Position numbers and translations under genes: made by a program
From: Synechococcus sp. A15-62
Lineage (GTDB): Bacteria; Cyanobacteriota; Cyanobacteriia; PCC-6307; Cyanobiaceae
Assembly (NCBI RefSeq): GCF_014280075.1
Contig: NZ_CP047950.1
Span: forward strand, 186,001 to 250,000
Length of the DNA: 64,000 nucleotides
Direction of reading: 5' to 3'
Notes under the pieces: model-generated
The model's database searches: none
Seen by the model: the letters and a program-made list of their open reading frames with translations, nothing else
What the model was told of the DNA's origin: nothing
Part shown: piece by piece, positions 9,362 through 18,379 of the stretch
Position numbering within the stretch: the first letter of the stretch is position 1
Layout: the number at the start of each line of letters is the position of its first letter

Positions 9362-10371
9362 GCGAGTCCGGCCTGAACCAGATCGTGCAGACGCAGCAGG
9401 CCCATCAGTTGTTGGTCTTGATTCACGACGGGAAGCACGGAGATGGGTTTCCGCCGGTTGCGTTCCATCTGCTCCAAGGCCTTCACCACCAGCACATCGG
9501 CCTGCACCGTGATCGGATCGGCAGTCATCAGATCCTTCGCCGTCAGATGGGTCCATGTCTCAGCACCGTGATCCTGCAGGGCACGGCGCAGATCTCCATC
9601 CGTGAGGATCCCAAGAAGGCTTCCAGGGCTGTCTGGGTTTTCAACCCAACCACTGCCGATTCCGTCGCGTGTCAGGCCGCCGATCACTTCGGGTAGCGGG
9701 GTGTGGGGTTGCAGGGGGTGCAGTTGGCTGGCGGGCACCATCAGGTCGGAGGCCGTGAGGGTGAGCTGTTTGCCAAGGGATCCGGCGGGGTGATTCAAGG
9801 CGAAATCCGCCGGCGAGATGCCCCGTCGTTCCATCCAGACCGCAGCCAGGGCGTCGCCGATCGCCATGGCCACCGCTGTGCTGGCGGTGGGAGCCAGGTT
9901 CAGGGGACACACCTCACGGTCAACGCTGGCTTCCAGCACCACGTCACTGCCGCGAGCCAAGGAGGAGTCTGCACGTCCGACGATGGCGATTCGCCCGGTT
10001 CCGCGTCGGGTCAGATGGGGCAGCACCTCCAGAAGTTCGGTGGTCTCTCCGCTGTTCGAGAGCAGGAGACAGACGTCTTCGGCGGCCACCACACCAAGAT
10101 CGCCATGCAGTGCGTCGGTGGGATTGAGGAACAGGGCCATCAGCCCGATCGAAGAGAACGTGGCTGCGATCTTCCGGGCCACGATGCCGCTTTTGCCCAC
10201 ACCGGTGATCACCAGCTTGGCCTTGCGGTCTGCACAGCGCTCCAGCAGATCAAGAGCGGCTTCCACCTGGTCGCTGCTCAAGCGTGCGGCAGCAGTGGCG
10301 ATCGCTGAGGCTTCCTCCTCAAGGCAGCGGGTGAGTGCGGACAAGGACCAGATCCGTGATGATCGGCCCAT
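9358..10371 (-). CDS. kdsD: Arabinose-5-phosphate isomerase (KpsF/GutQ/KdsD family)
   Basis: This enzyme interconverts ribulose-5-phosphate and arabinose-5-phosphate, feeding KdsA. The 337 residues have the family architecture. The SIS domain spans about residues 40-180 with ITGVGKSGIVARKIAATFSS, NPTDALHGDLG and SNSGETTELL. Two CBS motifs follow in the C-terminal third (SDLMVPASQLHPL, then KDLMTADPITVQ). ALNHPAGSLGK at the domain junction is characteristic. The gene is upstream of kdsC with a four-base overlap and divergent from cca, 18 bases away. Confidence 0.94.
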   Translation of the reverse strand: MGRSSRIWSLSALTRCLEEEASAIATAAARLSSDQVEAALDLLERCADRKAKLVITGVGKSGIVARKIAATFSSIGLMALFLNPTDALHGDLGVVAAEDVCLLLSNSGETTELLEVLPHLTRRGTGRIAIVGRADSSLARGSDVVLEASVDREVCPLNLAPTASTAVAMAIGDALAAVWMERRGISPADFALNHPAGSLGKQLTLTASDLMVPASQLHPLQPHTPLPEVIGGLTRDGIGSGWVENPDSPGSLLGILTDGDLRRALQDHGAETWTHLTAKDLMTADPITVQADVLVVKALEQMERNRRKPISVLPVVNQDQQLMGLLRLHDLVQAGLA

Positions 10372-10389
10372 TCTCCTGCACGCCCCGCG

Positions 10390-11601
10390 ATGGATCTTCC
10401 AGGTGTGCCGTCTTCCGTTCTGGAGGCGTTGCAGCGTGCTGGGCGATCACTCGACGTTCGCTGTCTGGCCCTGGTCGGCGGCGTTGTCCGTGATCAGCTG
10501 CTGCATCAGCGTTGCGGTCGCTCTTGGTCAGGTGTCCCTGATTTGGACTGGGTGGTCGAGGGTGATGCCGCTGCCCTGGTGGCGGAACTGGTCACTCAGG
10601 TGGGCTCTGAACGCATCACTGCTATTCAGGAGCATGGTGCTTTCGGAACGGTGGCATTTCAGCTGGATGGGATTCCGTTTGATCTGGCCACAGCACGACA
10701 GGAGCACTACCCCGCGCCAGCCGAGAATCCCGTCGTGCGAGTTGGCACCCTCGAGGCTGACCTCGCTCGCCGGGATTTCACGATCAATGCCATGGCCCTC
10801 GATCTGGTGGCCGGTGAGCTGATCGATCTCCACCATGGCCAGGAGGACCTGGCCTCGGGCCAGATCCGCTTTCTGCACGCGGGAAGCGTTCAGGACGACC
10901 CCACCCGCGTGATCCGAGCTGCCCGTTACGCCGCTCGGCTGGGTTTCCAGCTTGCGAAGGAGAGCCGTGAGCAGATCCGCAGCACCATGCAGCAGTGGCC
11001 CTGGGCCTGGGGCCAGGGTGATGCGGCGTTGACGGCACCGCCGGCCCTGGCCAGTCGACTGCGGATGGAGTTGGAGCGGCTGCTGGAGCGCGAACCTTGG
11101 CCGCAGGCGCTGGATTTGTTGGAGCAGTGGCAAGCACTGCCGCTGTTGGACGCGCAACTTCAGCGGGATCCTCGGCGCACCCAGCGGCTGCATTGGGCCC
11201 GACGTCTGGGTCTCCCGTTAATGCCGGCGTTTCTTGCGGGAGCAGCCGATCCGGTCGCACTCGCGCAACGGTTGCAGATTCCCGGGAAGCAACAGCAATG
11301 GTTGAAACAGTGCGGTGCCCTCTGCGACTGGCTGATGGACAACCCCCCGGTCCTGCAGGCCAGCCCATCAATCTGGTCGACGGCCCTGGAGCAGAAGGGT
11401 TGGCAGCCGGAGGCAGTGGCCCTGGCGGTCACCCTTCGGCCGAAGCAATGGAGACCGCTGCTGCGCTGGTGGGGCCGTTGGCGCGGGATTCAGGCGCCGC
11501 AGACCGCGCGTGAACTGATCGCTGCGGGTTGGCAGCCGGGGCCGGCGATCGGGGAGGAGTTGCGCAGGCAGCGCAGTGCAGCGCAGGACCGCAGCCGATG
11601 A
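10390..11601 (+). CDS. cca: tRNA nucleotidyltransferase (CCA-adding or A-adding), class II poly(A) polymerase family
   Basis: This 403-residue enzyme adds or repairs the 3' CCA of tRNAs. The active-site region is LVGGVVRDQLL (residues 28-38) followed by DLDWVVEGDA with the two metal-binding Asp residues. RRDFTINAMALDL near residue 130 and DPTRVIRAARYAARLGF near residue 172 are the family signatures for nucleotide selection. The tRNA gene at 59739 does not encode CCA, consistent with a need for this enzyme. Some cyanobacteria may divide CC- and A-adding activities, and the sequence alone does not decide which this is. Its stop overlaps the next start by four bases. Confidence 0.9.
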   Translation: MDLPGVPSSVLEALQRAGRSLDVRCLALVGGVVRDQLLHQRCGRSWSGVPDLDWVVEGDAAALVAELVTQVGSERITAIQEHGAFGTVAFQLDGIPFDLATARQEHYPAPAENPVVRVGTLEADLARRDFTINAMALDLVAGELIDLHHGQEDLASGQIRFLHAGSVQDDPTRVIRAARYAARLGFQLAKESREQIRSTMQQWPWAWGQGDAALTAPPALASRLRMELERLLEREPWPQALDLLEQWQALPLLDAQLQRDPRRTQRLHWARRLGLPLMPAFLAGAADPVALAQRLQIPGKQQQWLKQCGALCDWLMDNPPVLQASPSIWSTALEQKGWQPEAVALAVTLRPKQWRPLLRWWGRWRGIQAPQTARELIAAGWQPGPAIGEELRRQRSAAQDRSR

Positions 11602-13022
11602 AACGCAGCTGGATCGCGGTGTTGGTGACCGTCTGTCTGGCCTTTGGTTTGCGGGCTTTGCTGTTAATCGATGCCACAGCGCTTTGGAGCGATGAGCTCT
11701 ATAGCGTCGGCAAGAGTTTTCAGCCCAGCTTCAGCCACCTTCTGGCCATGCTGCGGGAGGACACCCATCCCCCGGCCTATTACGGCCTGCTCTGGCTCTG
11801 GGGGCATCTGGTCGGTCAGAGCCCGGTCAGCCTGCGCTTCCTGTCCTGGTTGGCTTATCTGGCGGGTGGCCTGGTCATGGTCTGTCAGGCGATGGCCCTT
11901 GGTCATGCGGGCACTCGGGCCAGGGTGGGAGCGGTCGCGGCGCTCTTGGCCTTTTGCAGTCCCTATCCGATTCGGTTCGCGATCGAGGGCAAAAGCTATG
12001 CCGTGCTGGTGCTGCTGGTGGCTCTGGCCTGGTGGTGGCGCCGTTCCGCCCATCCCGTCGCCTACGGGGCGGTGGCCGGGCTGGCCGGCCTGACCCACTT
12101 CTATGGGTTGTTCCTGGTGCTGGCGGCCGCCGCCTGGGATGGATCGCGACGCCGCTGGAGCTTTTCTGCCGCTGCCTTAATTGGAGCCCTCCCGGCCTTG
12201 GCCTGGATGGCGTACGCCGCGGACTATCTCTTCAGCTCCCGGGCCGGCAGTTGGATCGGTGTGCCGGATTACGCCTTGTTGGAGGAAACCCTGGCCCGCG
12301 GCCTTGGCCTCTGGCCGTTGCCCAAATTGGCGCTGATCCTGCTGTTGCTGATGGTGTTGCGGCGTTGGGGAGGGCTGCGTCGGCTGCCGTGGCCGTCTTG
12401 GAATCTTCTCGATCGAAGCGGTCTGATCCCGTCCCTGTTGATGGTTTTTGGGGTGGTTGTCGTGTCGTTTGTGAAGCCGATGGCCTTCAGCCGCTACTTC
12501 GTCGTGTTGCTGCCGGCGGTGGCGCCCGTTCTGGCCGTGCAGATCGGTGCTTTTGAGCTGAACCGCTTCGGCCGCGGCTGCGGTCTGATCATCCTGGGGC
12601 TGCTGATGGTCAGCTGGTGGGGGCCAGGCTTCAGCGAGCTCGATGCCGGCGTCGGTGGTGTTCGGGAACAGGACCAGTTCCGTCTGATCAGCCAGCGGAC
12701 CATGAGACTTCAGGATCGCTACACCCCCAGGCCGCGACTGTTCAACCTCAGCGATCGGATGGAGGCGGCCATGGGCCGGATTCCCTTGCCTTCATCCCCA
12801 TGGGGGGGGAATGGTGATCTGAAGCAACGGCTGCAGGGTCCGGATCTGCCCAGGCAGCTCTGGCTCGCCAGCAGTGGGCCGCCGCCCGCCATGGAGCGCA
12901 AGCTCAAACCTCTGCAATCACGGGTTGAGCAGGAGGGGTATCACTGTGAACCACAGGCCACCGACCTCACCCATGCCCGGTTGTTGCTTTGCCGATCCGA
13001 AGCCATGGGCCGTTCTGAGTGA
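11598..13022 (+). CDS. GT39-like membrane glycosyltransferase (ArnT/PMT family)
   Basis: This is a polytopic membrane protein of about 474 residues. It carries the GT-C hallmark in its first periplasmic loop: ALWSDELYS near residues 29-37 and DTHPPAYYGLLWLW near residues 55-68, with the acidic residues expected to hold metal or lipid-linked sugar. About ten hydrophobic segments follow, then a C-terminal soluble tail. Such enzymes move a sugar from a polyprenyl-phosphate carrier to an acceptor outside the membrane. ATG 11598 overlaps the cca stop (ATGA). The 3' end overlaps the convergent ndh-selD gene by 56 bases. Confidence 0.8.
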   Translation: MKRSWIAVLVTVCLAFGLRALLLIDATALWSDELYSVGKSFQPSFSHLLAMLREDTHPPAYYGLLWLWGHLVGQSPVSLRFLSWLAYLAGGLVMVCQAMALGHAGTRARVGAVAALLAFCSPYPIRFAIEGKSYAVLVLLVALAWWWRRSAHPVAYGAVAGLAGLTHFYGLFLVLAAAAWDGSRRRWSFSAAALIGALPALAWMAYAADYLFSSRAGSWIGVPDYALLEETLARGLGLWPLPKLALILLLLMVLRRWGGLRRLPWPSWNLLDRSGLIPSLLMVFGVVVVSFVKPMAFSRYFVVLLPAVAPVLAVQIGAFELNRFGRGCGLIILGLLMVSWWGPGFSELDAGVGGVREQDQFRLISQRTMRLQDRYTPRPRLFNLSDRMEAAMGRIPLPSSPWGGNGDLKQRLQGPDLPRQLWLASSGPPPAMERKLKPLQSRVEQEGYHCEPQATDLTHARLLLCRSEAMGRSE

Positions 13023-14994
13023 GTTGTGCAGCGGCTTTGCTGCTGCATGCCAGCAGCAGCGGGCCGCAGGTCTGCGGGTCCACCAGCAGCTCGAGCAAGC
13101 TTGCGGACGGGGGCTGTTGCAACTGAACCGTGCCTTCCAGCCATCGCCACGCTGCCCGGTTGGAGGGGGCCAGGGTGCTGGAGATGCCGCGTTCGAACAG
13201 GTCAAGTGCACCGGAGTAGGCCGGGATAGCAGCTCCATCCAGCAGGATCTGGAGCCCTGTTCTGTTCTGGAGCATCTCGCCCAGATGCCCAAGCAGGCCG
13301 AAACCGGTGATGTCGGTGCAGGCGTGAATGTCCCCCCGAACGGGCTCAAGCTGCTCAAGCAGCTTGTGTTGGCTGCAGGCCATGCTTTTCAGAGCAGCAT
13401 CCAGATCAGCCGCCTTGGTGGCGCCGGTCATGGCCCCTGCAAACAGCACTCCGGTGCCGAGGGGGCGGCTGATCAGCAGGGCATCACCGGGCTGCAGCCC
13501 AGATTTCAGCCAGGGTGACTGGCTGCTTCTCCCGTTCACCGCGAGGGTGATCTGCACCCCGAGGCTTGCTGGGAGGGGTGATGCGCTGCGGGACTCCATC
13601 GTGTGTCCACCGATCAGCTCAGCACCCTGTTCATCCAGAACCGAGCGGATCCCGGCCAGGGTCTGAACCAGCAGCTCCTGCTGCTCATTGGCCGGCACCA
13701 TCGGCAGCGTGATCGTTGCCATGGCGCTGGAGACACGGGCACCGCAAGCCCAGAGATCCGAGCAGGCATGCAGGGCCGTCAATCGACCGTTCAGCCAGGG
13801 GTCACTCACCAGGGCTGGAAAGCCATCCACGCTTTGCAGCAGCTCTTCGCTGCCAGGGAGATGGGCGGCGTCTTCCGGTTGTCCCCCCAGCCCCACCCGC
13901 TCGAGCGCTGCGGCCAGGGGTTGGGCCGGCAATTTGGCCGCGCAACCCCGGCAGGCCATCGGAGCTGCATCAGCCATCGCTGCTGGCTGCTGAAAGCTGG
14001 CCATGAAGGTGTGATCGATGCGTTGCTTCAGGCGCCAAAGCAGGGGGGATGGCCCCAGTCGCCATCTGCCCCATCGCGCCCAGGCGGCATCTTCGTGGCT
14101 CCCAATCAGTTGCAGAGCCTCCCGCTGGGGATGCCAGGAGCGCAGTGGTCGGCCCTGGCAGGCTGCCTCCAGGTTGGCGGCCAAGGGGCGCCCGGCTCGC
14201 ACGGCCCACACCCCAGATGCGGGTCGGGGTTCTGCGCTGATCACGGCACAGTCTCCGCTGGCGAAAAGGGATGGATGGCCTTCCACCCTCAGACAGCGAT
14301 CGGTGCGGATTCGGCCATCGTGATCTAGCGGCAGACCGGTTGATGCCAGCCAGGCAGGCCCCTGGCTTCCTGTGCAGAGCAGGCTGGGTCCCTTGTGATC
14401 GCGTTCGTCGTCGATCAAGGCGATCTTCGCCCGTTGCAGCACCTTTTGCATCGTTGGATCCAGCTGTCCGCTGCGCTGTTGCAGCTGCAGCGCTCGCTGC
14501 GGCCAGCGGCGTCGTAGCGCCAAAACCACCTCCTGGCCGGCAGCTCCAGCGCCGATCACACGTAGGGGCTTTGGATCGCTTGATTGTTCGCTCTCGAGAA
14601 AGGCGAGGGAAGCCTCCAATGGCTTGATTGGAATTCCAGTGGCACTGGGTCTGCTGACGGCCCCCACATCCAGGCTGAGGCAATCGAAGTGGAGTGCCGG
14701 CCGCTCGCGCAGCCTCAGGCATCTGCCTTGAAGGTCCAATCCAGTGATTTCCGCCTCCACGAAAGCCACCCCGGCCTTATCACACAGCTGGCGCAGGTCG
14801 ATGGCGAGCTCATCGCGCTGATAGAAGCCTGCAATTAACCCCGGCACCATGCCGGAATACAGGGCTGTGCTGTTGCGGTTCACCAGCACGATGCTCTGCT
14901 CTGGCCGCTGCTCTGGCTTCATCGCCCAGCGTTTCAGCACCAGCGCATGGCTGTGCCCTCCGCCGGCCATGACCAGCAGACCACCTCTGCTCAT
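12967..14994 (-). CDS. selD: Fusion of NDH-2/SQR-like FAD oxidoreductase and selenophosphate synthase (SelD)
   Basis: This 675-residue protein has two parts. Residues 1 to about 335 are a pyridine nucleotide-disulfide oxidoreductase-like domain (MAGGGHSHALVL at residues 9-20, RVIGAGAAGQEVVLALR near 145, LFASGDCAVI near 235). Residues 340-675 are SelD-like, with CRGCAAKLP near the catalytic Cys-Lys pair, IGGHTMES, LLISRPLGTGVL and DITGFGLLGHLGEML. SelD makes selenophosphate from selenide and ATP. The fused flavoprotein may supply reduced selenium or couple to quinones, which is inference. There is an ordinary Cys at the active site and no in-frame TGA. It overlaps galE by four bases. Confidence 0.9.
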   Translation of the reverse strand: MSRGGLLVMAGGGHSHALVLKRWAMKPEQRPEQSIVLVNRNSTALYSGMVPGLIAGFYQRDELAIDLRQLCDKAGVAFVEAEITGLDLQGRCLRLRERPALHFDCLSLDVGAVSRPSATGIPIKPLEASLAFLESEQSSDPKPLRVIGAGAAGQEVVLALRRRWPQRALQLQQRSGQLDPTMQKVLQRAKIALIDDERDHKGPSLLCTGSQGPAWLASTGLPLDHDGRIRTDRCLRVEGHPSLFASGDCAVISAEPRPASGVWAVRAGRPLAANLEAACQGRPLRSWHPQREALQLIGSHEDAAWARWGRWRLGPSPLLWRLKQRIDHTFMASFQQPAAMADAAPMACRGCAAKLPAQPLAAALERVGLGGQPEDAAHLPGSEELLQSVDGFPALVSDPWLNGRLTALHACSDLWACGARVSSAMATITLPMVPANEQQELLVQTLAGIRSVLDEQGAELIGGHTMESRSASPLPASLGVQITLAVNGRSSQSPWLKSGLQPGDALLISRPLGTGVLFAGAMTGATKAADLDAALKSMACSQHKLLEQLEPVRGDIHACTDITGFGLLGHLGEMLQNRTGLQILLDGAAIPAYSGALDLFERGISSTLAPSNRAAWRWLEGTVQLQQPPSASLLELLVDPQTCGPLLLACSSKAAAQLTQNGPWLRIGKATTGHG

Positions 14995-16025
14995 GTTGGG
15001 CCTCGGTATCCGGATGGATTGGCTTGCTGCCAGGCCCAGCCATCACGGCACATCTCTTCCAGGCTTCGGCGGGCGCGCCAGCCCAGCACGGTCTGTGCGG
15101 TCCGGGGGCAGGCCTCTAGGCGGGGCACGTCGCCTGGTCGACGCTCCACGATCTCGAAGGGGATGGCCAATCCTGTGGCCTGTTCGAAGCCGTGCACCAC
15201 GTCCAGCACGCTGAGTCCACGGCCGGTGCCGATGTTCAGCGTCAAGGGATCCGATGTTTGTCGCTTGAACAAGTGGTCGAGGGCCGAGCCATGGGCTTCA
15301 GCCAGATCCATCACATGCAGGTAATCGCGGATGCCGGTGCCATCAGGTGTGGGGTAGTCGTTACCGAAGACGCGCAAGAGCTCCCGACGCCCTGCGGCCA
15401 CCTGGGTGATGAAGGGGAAGAGGTTGTTCGGAATTCCCAGCGGGTCTTCACCGATTCGTCCGCTGGGGTGTGCACCCACTGGATTGAAGTAGCGCAGGCA
15501 GGCCACCTGCCACGAGCCCGAGCGGCAGAGGGCCGCCAGCATCTGTTCAACAGCCACCTTGGTTTGGGCATAGGGGTGCACCGGTGCCGTTGGCATGTCT
15601 TCCCTCAGCGGGAACGTTTCGGGCTCTCCGTAGGCGGTGGAGGTGCTGCTGAACACCAGGGTGCGGCAACCATGGCGCTCCATGGCCGCCGCCAGAACGC
15701 GGCTGCCATTCACATTCACATCCCAGTAGAGGAGTGGGTTGGCGACCGATTCCCCTACGGCTTTCAGCCCGGCGAAATGAATCACCCCATCCACGGCTCC
15801 ACCGGAGCTGAAGGCCTGATCCACAGCGCTGGTGTCGCGCACGTCCCCCTCCACCAGGGTCAATTGGGTTGAACCCGCCAGCTCTTGCACCCGTCGCAAA
15901 GCCTCAGGACTGCTGTTGTCGAAGTTGTCCAGCACCACAAGCTCGTCGCCCTGCTCTAGCAGCACAAGACAGGTGTGACTCCCGATGAAGCCGGCACCGC
16001 CGGTGATGAGGATGCGTCGGCCCAT
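14991..16025 (-). CDS. galE: UDP-glucose 4-epimerase
   Basis: This is an extended short-chain dehydrogenase that interconverts UDP-glucose and UDP-galactose using bound NAD. The GGAGFIG Rossmann loop is at residues 9-15, LDNFDNS follows the second strand, FSSTSTAYG holds the catalytic Ser and Thr, and PYAQTK is the YxxxK pair. The 344-residue length is normal. An in-frame ATG lies 18 bases upstream, but AAAGGGGGT sits at ribosome-binding distance from the ATG at 16025, which also starts right at the Rossmann strand, so 16025 was chosen. It is cotranscribed with the NDH-SelD fusion and supplies the neighbouring glycan genes. Confidence 0.93.
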   Translation of the reverse strand: MGRRILITGGAGFIGSHTCLVLLEQGDELVVLDNFDNSSPEALRRVQELAGSTQLTLVEGDVRDTSAVDQAFSSGGAVDGVIHFAGLKAVGESVANPLLYWDVNVNGSRVLAAAMERHGCRTLVFSSTSTAYGEPETFPLREDMPTAPVHPYAQTKVAVEQMLAALCRSGSWQVACLRYFNPVGAHPSGRIGEDPLGIPNNLFPFITQVAAGRRELLRVFGNDYPTPDGTGIRDYLHVMDLAEAHGSALDHLFKRQTSDPLTLNIGTGRGLSVLDVVHGFEQATGLAIPFEIVERRPGDVPRLEACPRTAQTVLGWRARRSLEEMCRDGWAWQQANPSGYRGPT

Positions 16026-16126
16026 GTCTTTACCCCCTTTCATCCCTTAATTCTCAGGCAGATCGCCGGCTTTGTTGTACCGCGCTTCCACCCGGCAGAC
16101 TGAGTCGCTGTACCTGAATCCTGCAC

Positions 16127-17419
16127 GTGAGTCAGCTTCAGAGCCTCAGGGGCATGGTCGATCTGTTGCCGGAGGTGCTTCAGCGTTGGCAGGCGGTTGA
16201 GGCCAAAGCGCGGGAGCACTTCCAGCGTTCTGGGTTCGGTGAAATTCGGACGCCGCTGTTGGAGACAACGGATCTGTTCTGCCGTGGCATCGGTGAGGGC
16301 ACCGATGTGGTGGGTAAGGAGATGTACAGCTTTCAGGATCGGGGCGATCGCTCCTGCACCCTTCGGCCCGAAGGCACCGCATCGGTGGTGCGTGCCGCCC
16401 TGCAGCACGGTTTGTTCAGCCAGGGCGCCCAGAAGCTCTGGTATGCCGGGCCGATGTTTCGCTATGAGCGCCCCCAGGCTGGCCGGCAGCGGCAGTTCCA
16501 TCAGATCGGGGTGGAGTGGCTTGGAGCTGAGCGGGCCCGCAGTGATGTTGAGGTGATTGCCCTGGCCTGGGATCTGCTGGCTTCCCTCGGTGTGGGCGGT
16601 TTGCAGTTGGAGCTGAACAGCCTCGGCACCGCTGAAGACCGTCAGGCCTATCGCAATGCTCTGGTGGCCTGGCTTGAGCAGCGATCGGAGGCCCTTGATC
16701 CTGATTCCCAGGCGCGGCTGAGCACCAATCCCCTGCGCATCCTGGATTCCAAAAACAAGGACACCCAGGCGCTTTTGGCAGACGCACCCACCCTGGCGGA
16801 TGCCCTCTGTGATGCCAGCCGTGAGCGTTTTGAACAGGTGCAGCGTGGGCTGACTTCTCTCGGGATTCCTTACGAGTTGAATCCCCGGTTGGTGCGTGGC
16901 TTGGACTACTACAGCCACACGGCTTTCGAGATCACCAGTGATCAACTGGGAGCCCAGGCCACCGTCTGTGGTGGAGGACGTTACGACGGCCTGATTGGTC
17001 AGTTGGGAGGCCCTCAGACCCCTGCCATTGGATGGGCCCTTGGCATGGAACGGTTGTTGTTGGTGTTGGAAGCCGCAGCGAAGGCGGATCCTCAGGGTGA
17101 CGCTGCTCGGCTGACGGCAGCTGCAGCCCCGGATGTCTTTCTCGTGAACCGTGGTGACGAGGCCGAGTGCGTTGCTCTGGCTTTGGCACGGGACCTGCGT
17201 GCCGCTGGGCTTTGGGTGGAGTTGGATTCGTCGGGATCCGCCTTCGGCAAGCAGTTCAAACGGGCGGATCGCAGTGGTGCGCGCTGGGCCATGGTGCTTG
17301 GAGACGAGGAGGCCGAGCGAGGTGAAGTGCGCTTGAAGCCGTTACAGCAGCAGACTGAGGAATCCACCGTTGCGCTTGCGCCAGTTGCCGCGATCGTGGA
17401 GAAACTGCTCACCCCCTGA
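16127..17419 (+). CDS. hisS: Histidyl-tRNA synthetase
   Basis: This is a class II aminoacyl-tRNA synthetase of 430 residues that charges tRNA-His. Visible motifs are GMVDLLPEV near the N-terminus, [13 protein letters not shown] (motif 2 region), [17 protein letters not shown], the histidine-specific [14 protein letters not shown] near residue 250 and [10 protein letters not shown]. The C-terminal anticodon-binding domain is present. The start is a GTG at 16127, which gives the short N-terminus usual for bacterial HisS. It is divergent from galE, and the broken UDP-glucuronate decarboxylase starts two bases after its stop. Confidence 0.96.
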   Translation: MSQLQSLRGMVDLLPEVLQRWQAVEAKAREHFQRSGFGEIRTPLLETTDLFCRGIGEGTDVVGKEMYSFQDRGDRSCTLRPEGTASVVRAALQHGLFSQGAQKLWYAGPMFRYERPQAGRQRQFHQIGVEWLGAERARSDVEVIALAWDLLASLGVGGLQLELNSLGTAEDRQAYRNALVAWLEQRSEALDPDSQARLSTNPLRILDSKNKDTQALLADAPTLADALCDASRERFEQVQRGLTSLGIPYELNPRLVRGLDYYSHTAFEITSDQLGAQATVCGGGRYDGLIGQLGGPQTPAIGWALGMERLLLVLEAAAKADPQGDAARLTAAAAPDVFLVNRGDEAECVALALARDLRAAGLWVELDSSGSAFGKQFKRADRSGARWAMVLGDEEAERGEVRLKPLQQQTEESTVALAPVAAIVEKLLTP

Positions 17420-17421
17420 GG

Positions 17422-18379
17422 ATGCAGATCCACCTCGTCGCTGGCGGTGCCGGCTTCCTTGGCTCCCACCTGATCGACCGTCTGATGGAGGCCGGTGATG
17501 AGGTGATCTGCCTCGACAACTACTTCACGGGGCGTAAAGCCAACATCGCTCGCTGGATTGGCCATCCACGGTTCGAACTGATTCGTCACGATGTCACCGA
17601 ACCGATCAAGCTCGAGGTGGATCGGATCTGGCATCTGGCATCTGGCTTGCCCTGCCTCGCCGATTCACTATCAGTTCAATCCGGTCAAGACAGCCAAAAC
17701 CAGCTTTCTCGGCACTTACAACATGCTGGGCCTGGCGCGTCGAGTGGGGGCACGGCTGCTGCTCGCCAGTACAAGTGAGGTCTACGGAGATCCTGAGGTT
17801 CACCCTCAACGGGAGAGTTACTGGGGCTCCGTCAATCCCATCGGTGTCCGCAGTTGCTACGACGAGGGCAAGCGCATCGCAGAAACCCTCTGTTTCGACT
17901 ACCAGCGCATGAATGACGTGGAGGTGCGGGTGGCCCGCATCTTCAACACCTATGGCCCGCGCATGCTCCCCGATGACGGCCGGGTGGTGAGCAACTTCAT
18001 CGTGCAGGCCCTGCGGGGCGAACCGTTGACGCTGTACGGCGATGGCAGTCAGACCCGCTCCTTTTGTTATGTGAGCGATCTAATTGAGGGCTTGATCCCT
18101 CTGATGAACGGCGATCACACCGGCCCCATCAACTTGGGCAATCCCGCTGAATTCACGATCCGCGAGCTGGCGGAGCTAATCCGCCAGCAGATAAGGCCGA
18201 ATCTGCCGTTGATGGAAAAGCCCTTGCCGCAAGACGACCCTCGCCAGCGGCAGCCGGCGATAAATCTTGCCCGTCAGCAGCTCAACTGGGAGCCGACTGT
18301 GTCACTGGAGCAGGGTCTGGCTCCCACCATCGACTCCTTCCGTAATCTCCTCGAAATTGCCAAAGGCTGCGGGACGTGA
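17422..18379 (+). pseudogene. UDP-glucuronate decarboxylase (UDP-xylose synthase), frameshifted by an extra 7-bp repeat unit
   Basis: The intact enzyme would decarboxylate UDP-glucuronate to UDP-xylose. The first frame encodes the Rossmann start ([20 protein letters not shown]) and runs into nonsense after DRIWHLA at about 17640, stopping at 17778. The remaining 210 or so residues, starting [17 protein letters not shown], lie in the next frame to 18379. They include [22 protein letters not shown] (YxxxK) and [12 protein letters not shown]. The break lies on three tandem copies of ATCTGGC, where two copies would keep the frame (IWHLACP). Neither piece alone has both cofactor and catalytic residues. 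The next gene, ugd, overlaps the stop by four bases. Phase variation or recent mutation are both possible. Confidence 0.9.
17626..17646 (+). repeat. Three tandem copies of the heptamer ATCTGGC at the frameshift point
   Basis: Perfect copies lie at 17626-17632, 17633-17639 and 17640-17646 inside the UDP-glucuronate decarboxylase gene. Seven is not a multiple of three, so each gain or loss of a unit shifts the frame. Removing one copy restores a continuous family-like protein. This is the arrangement expected for slipped-strand mispairing. Confidence 0.93.

Noticed and set aside
12967-14994. Selenocysteine at the SelD active site
   Set aside because: The codon at the catalytic position encodes Cys and there is no in-frame TGA, so no recoding is needed.
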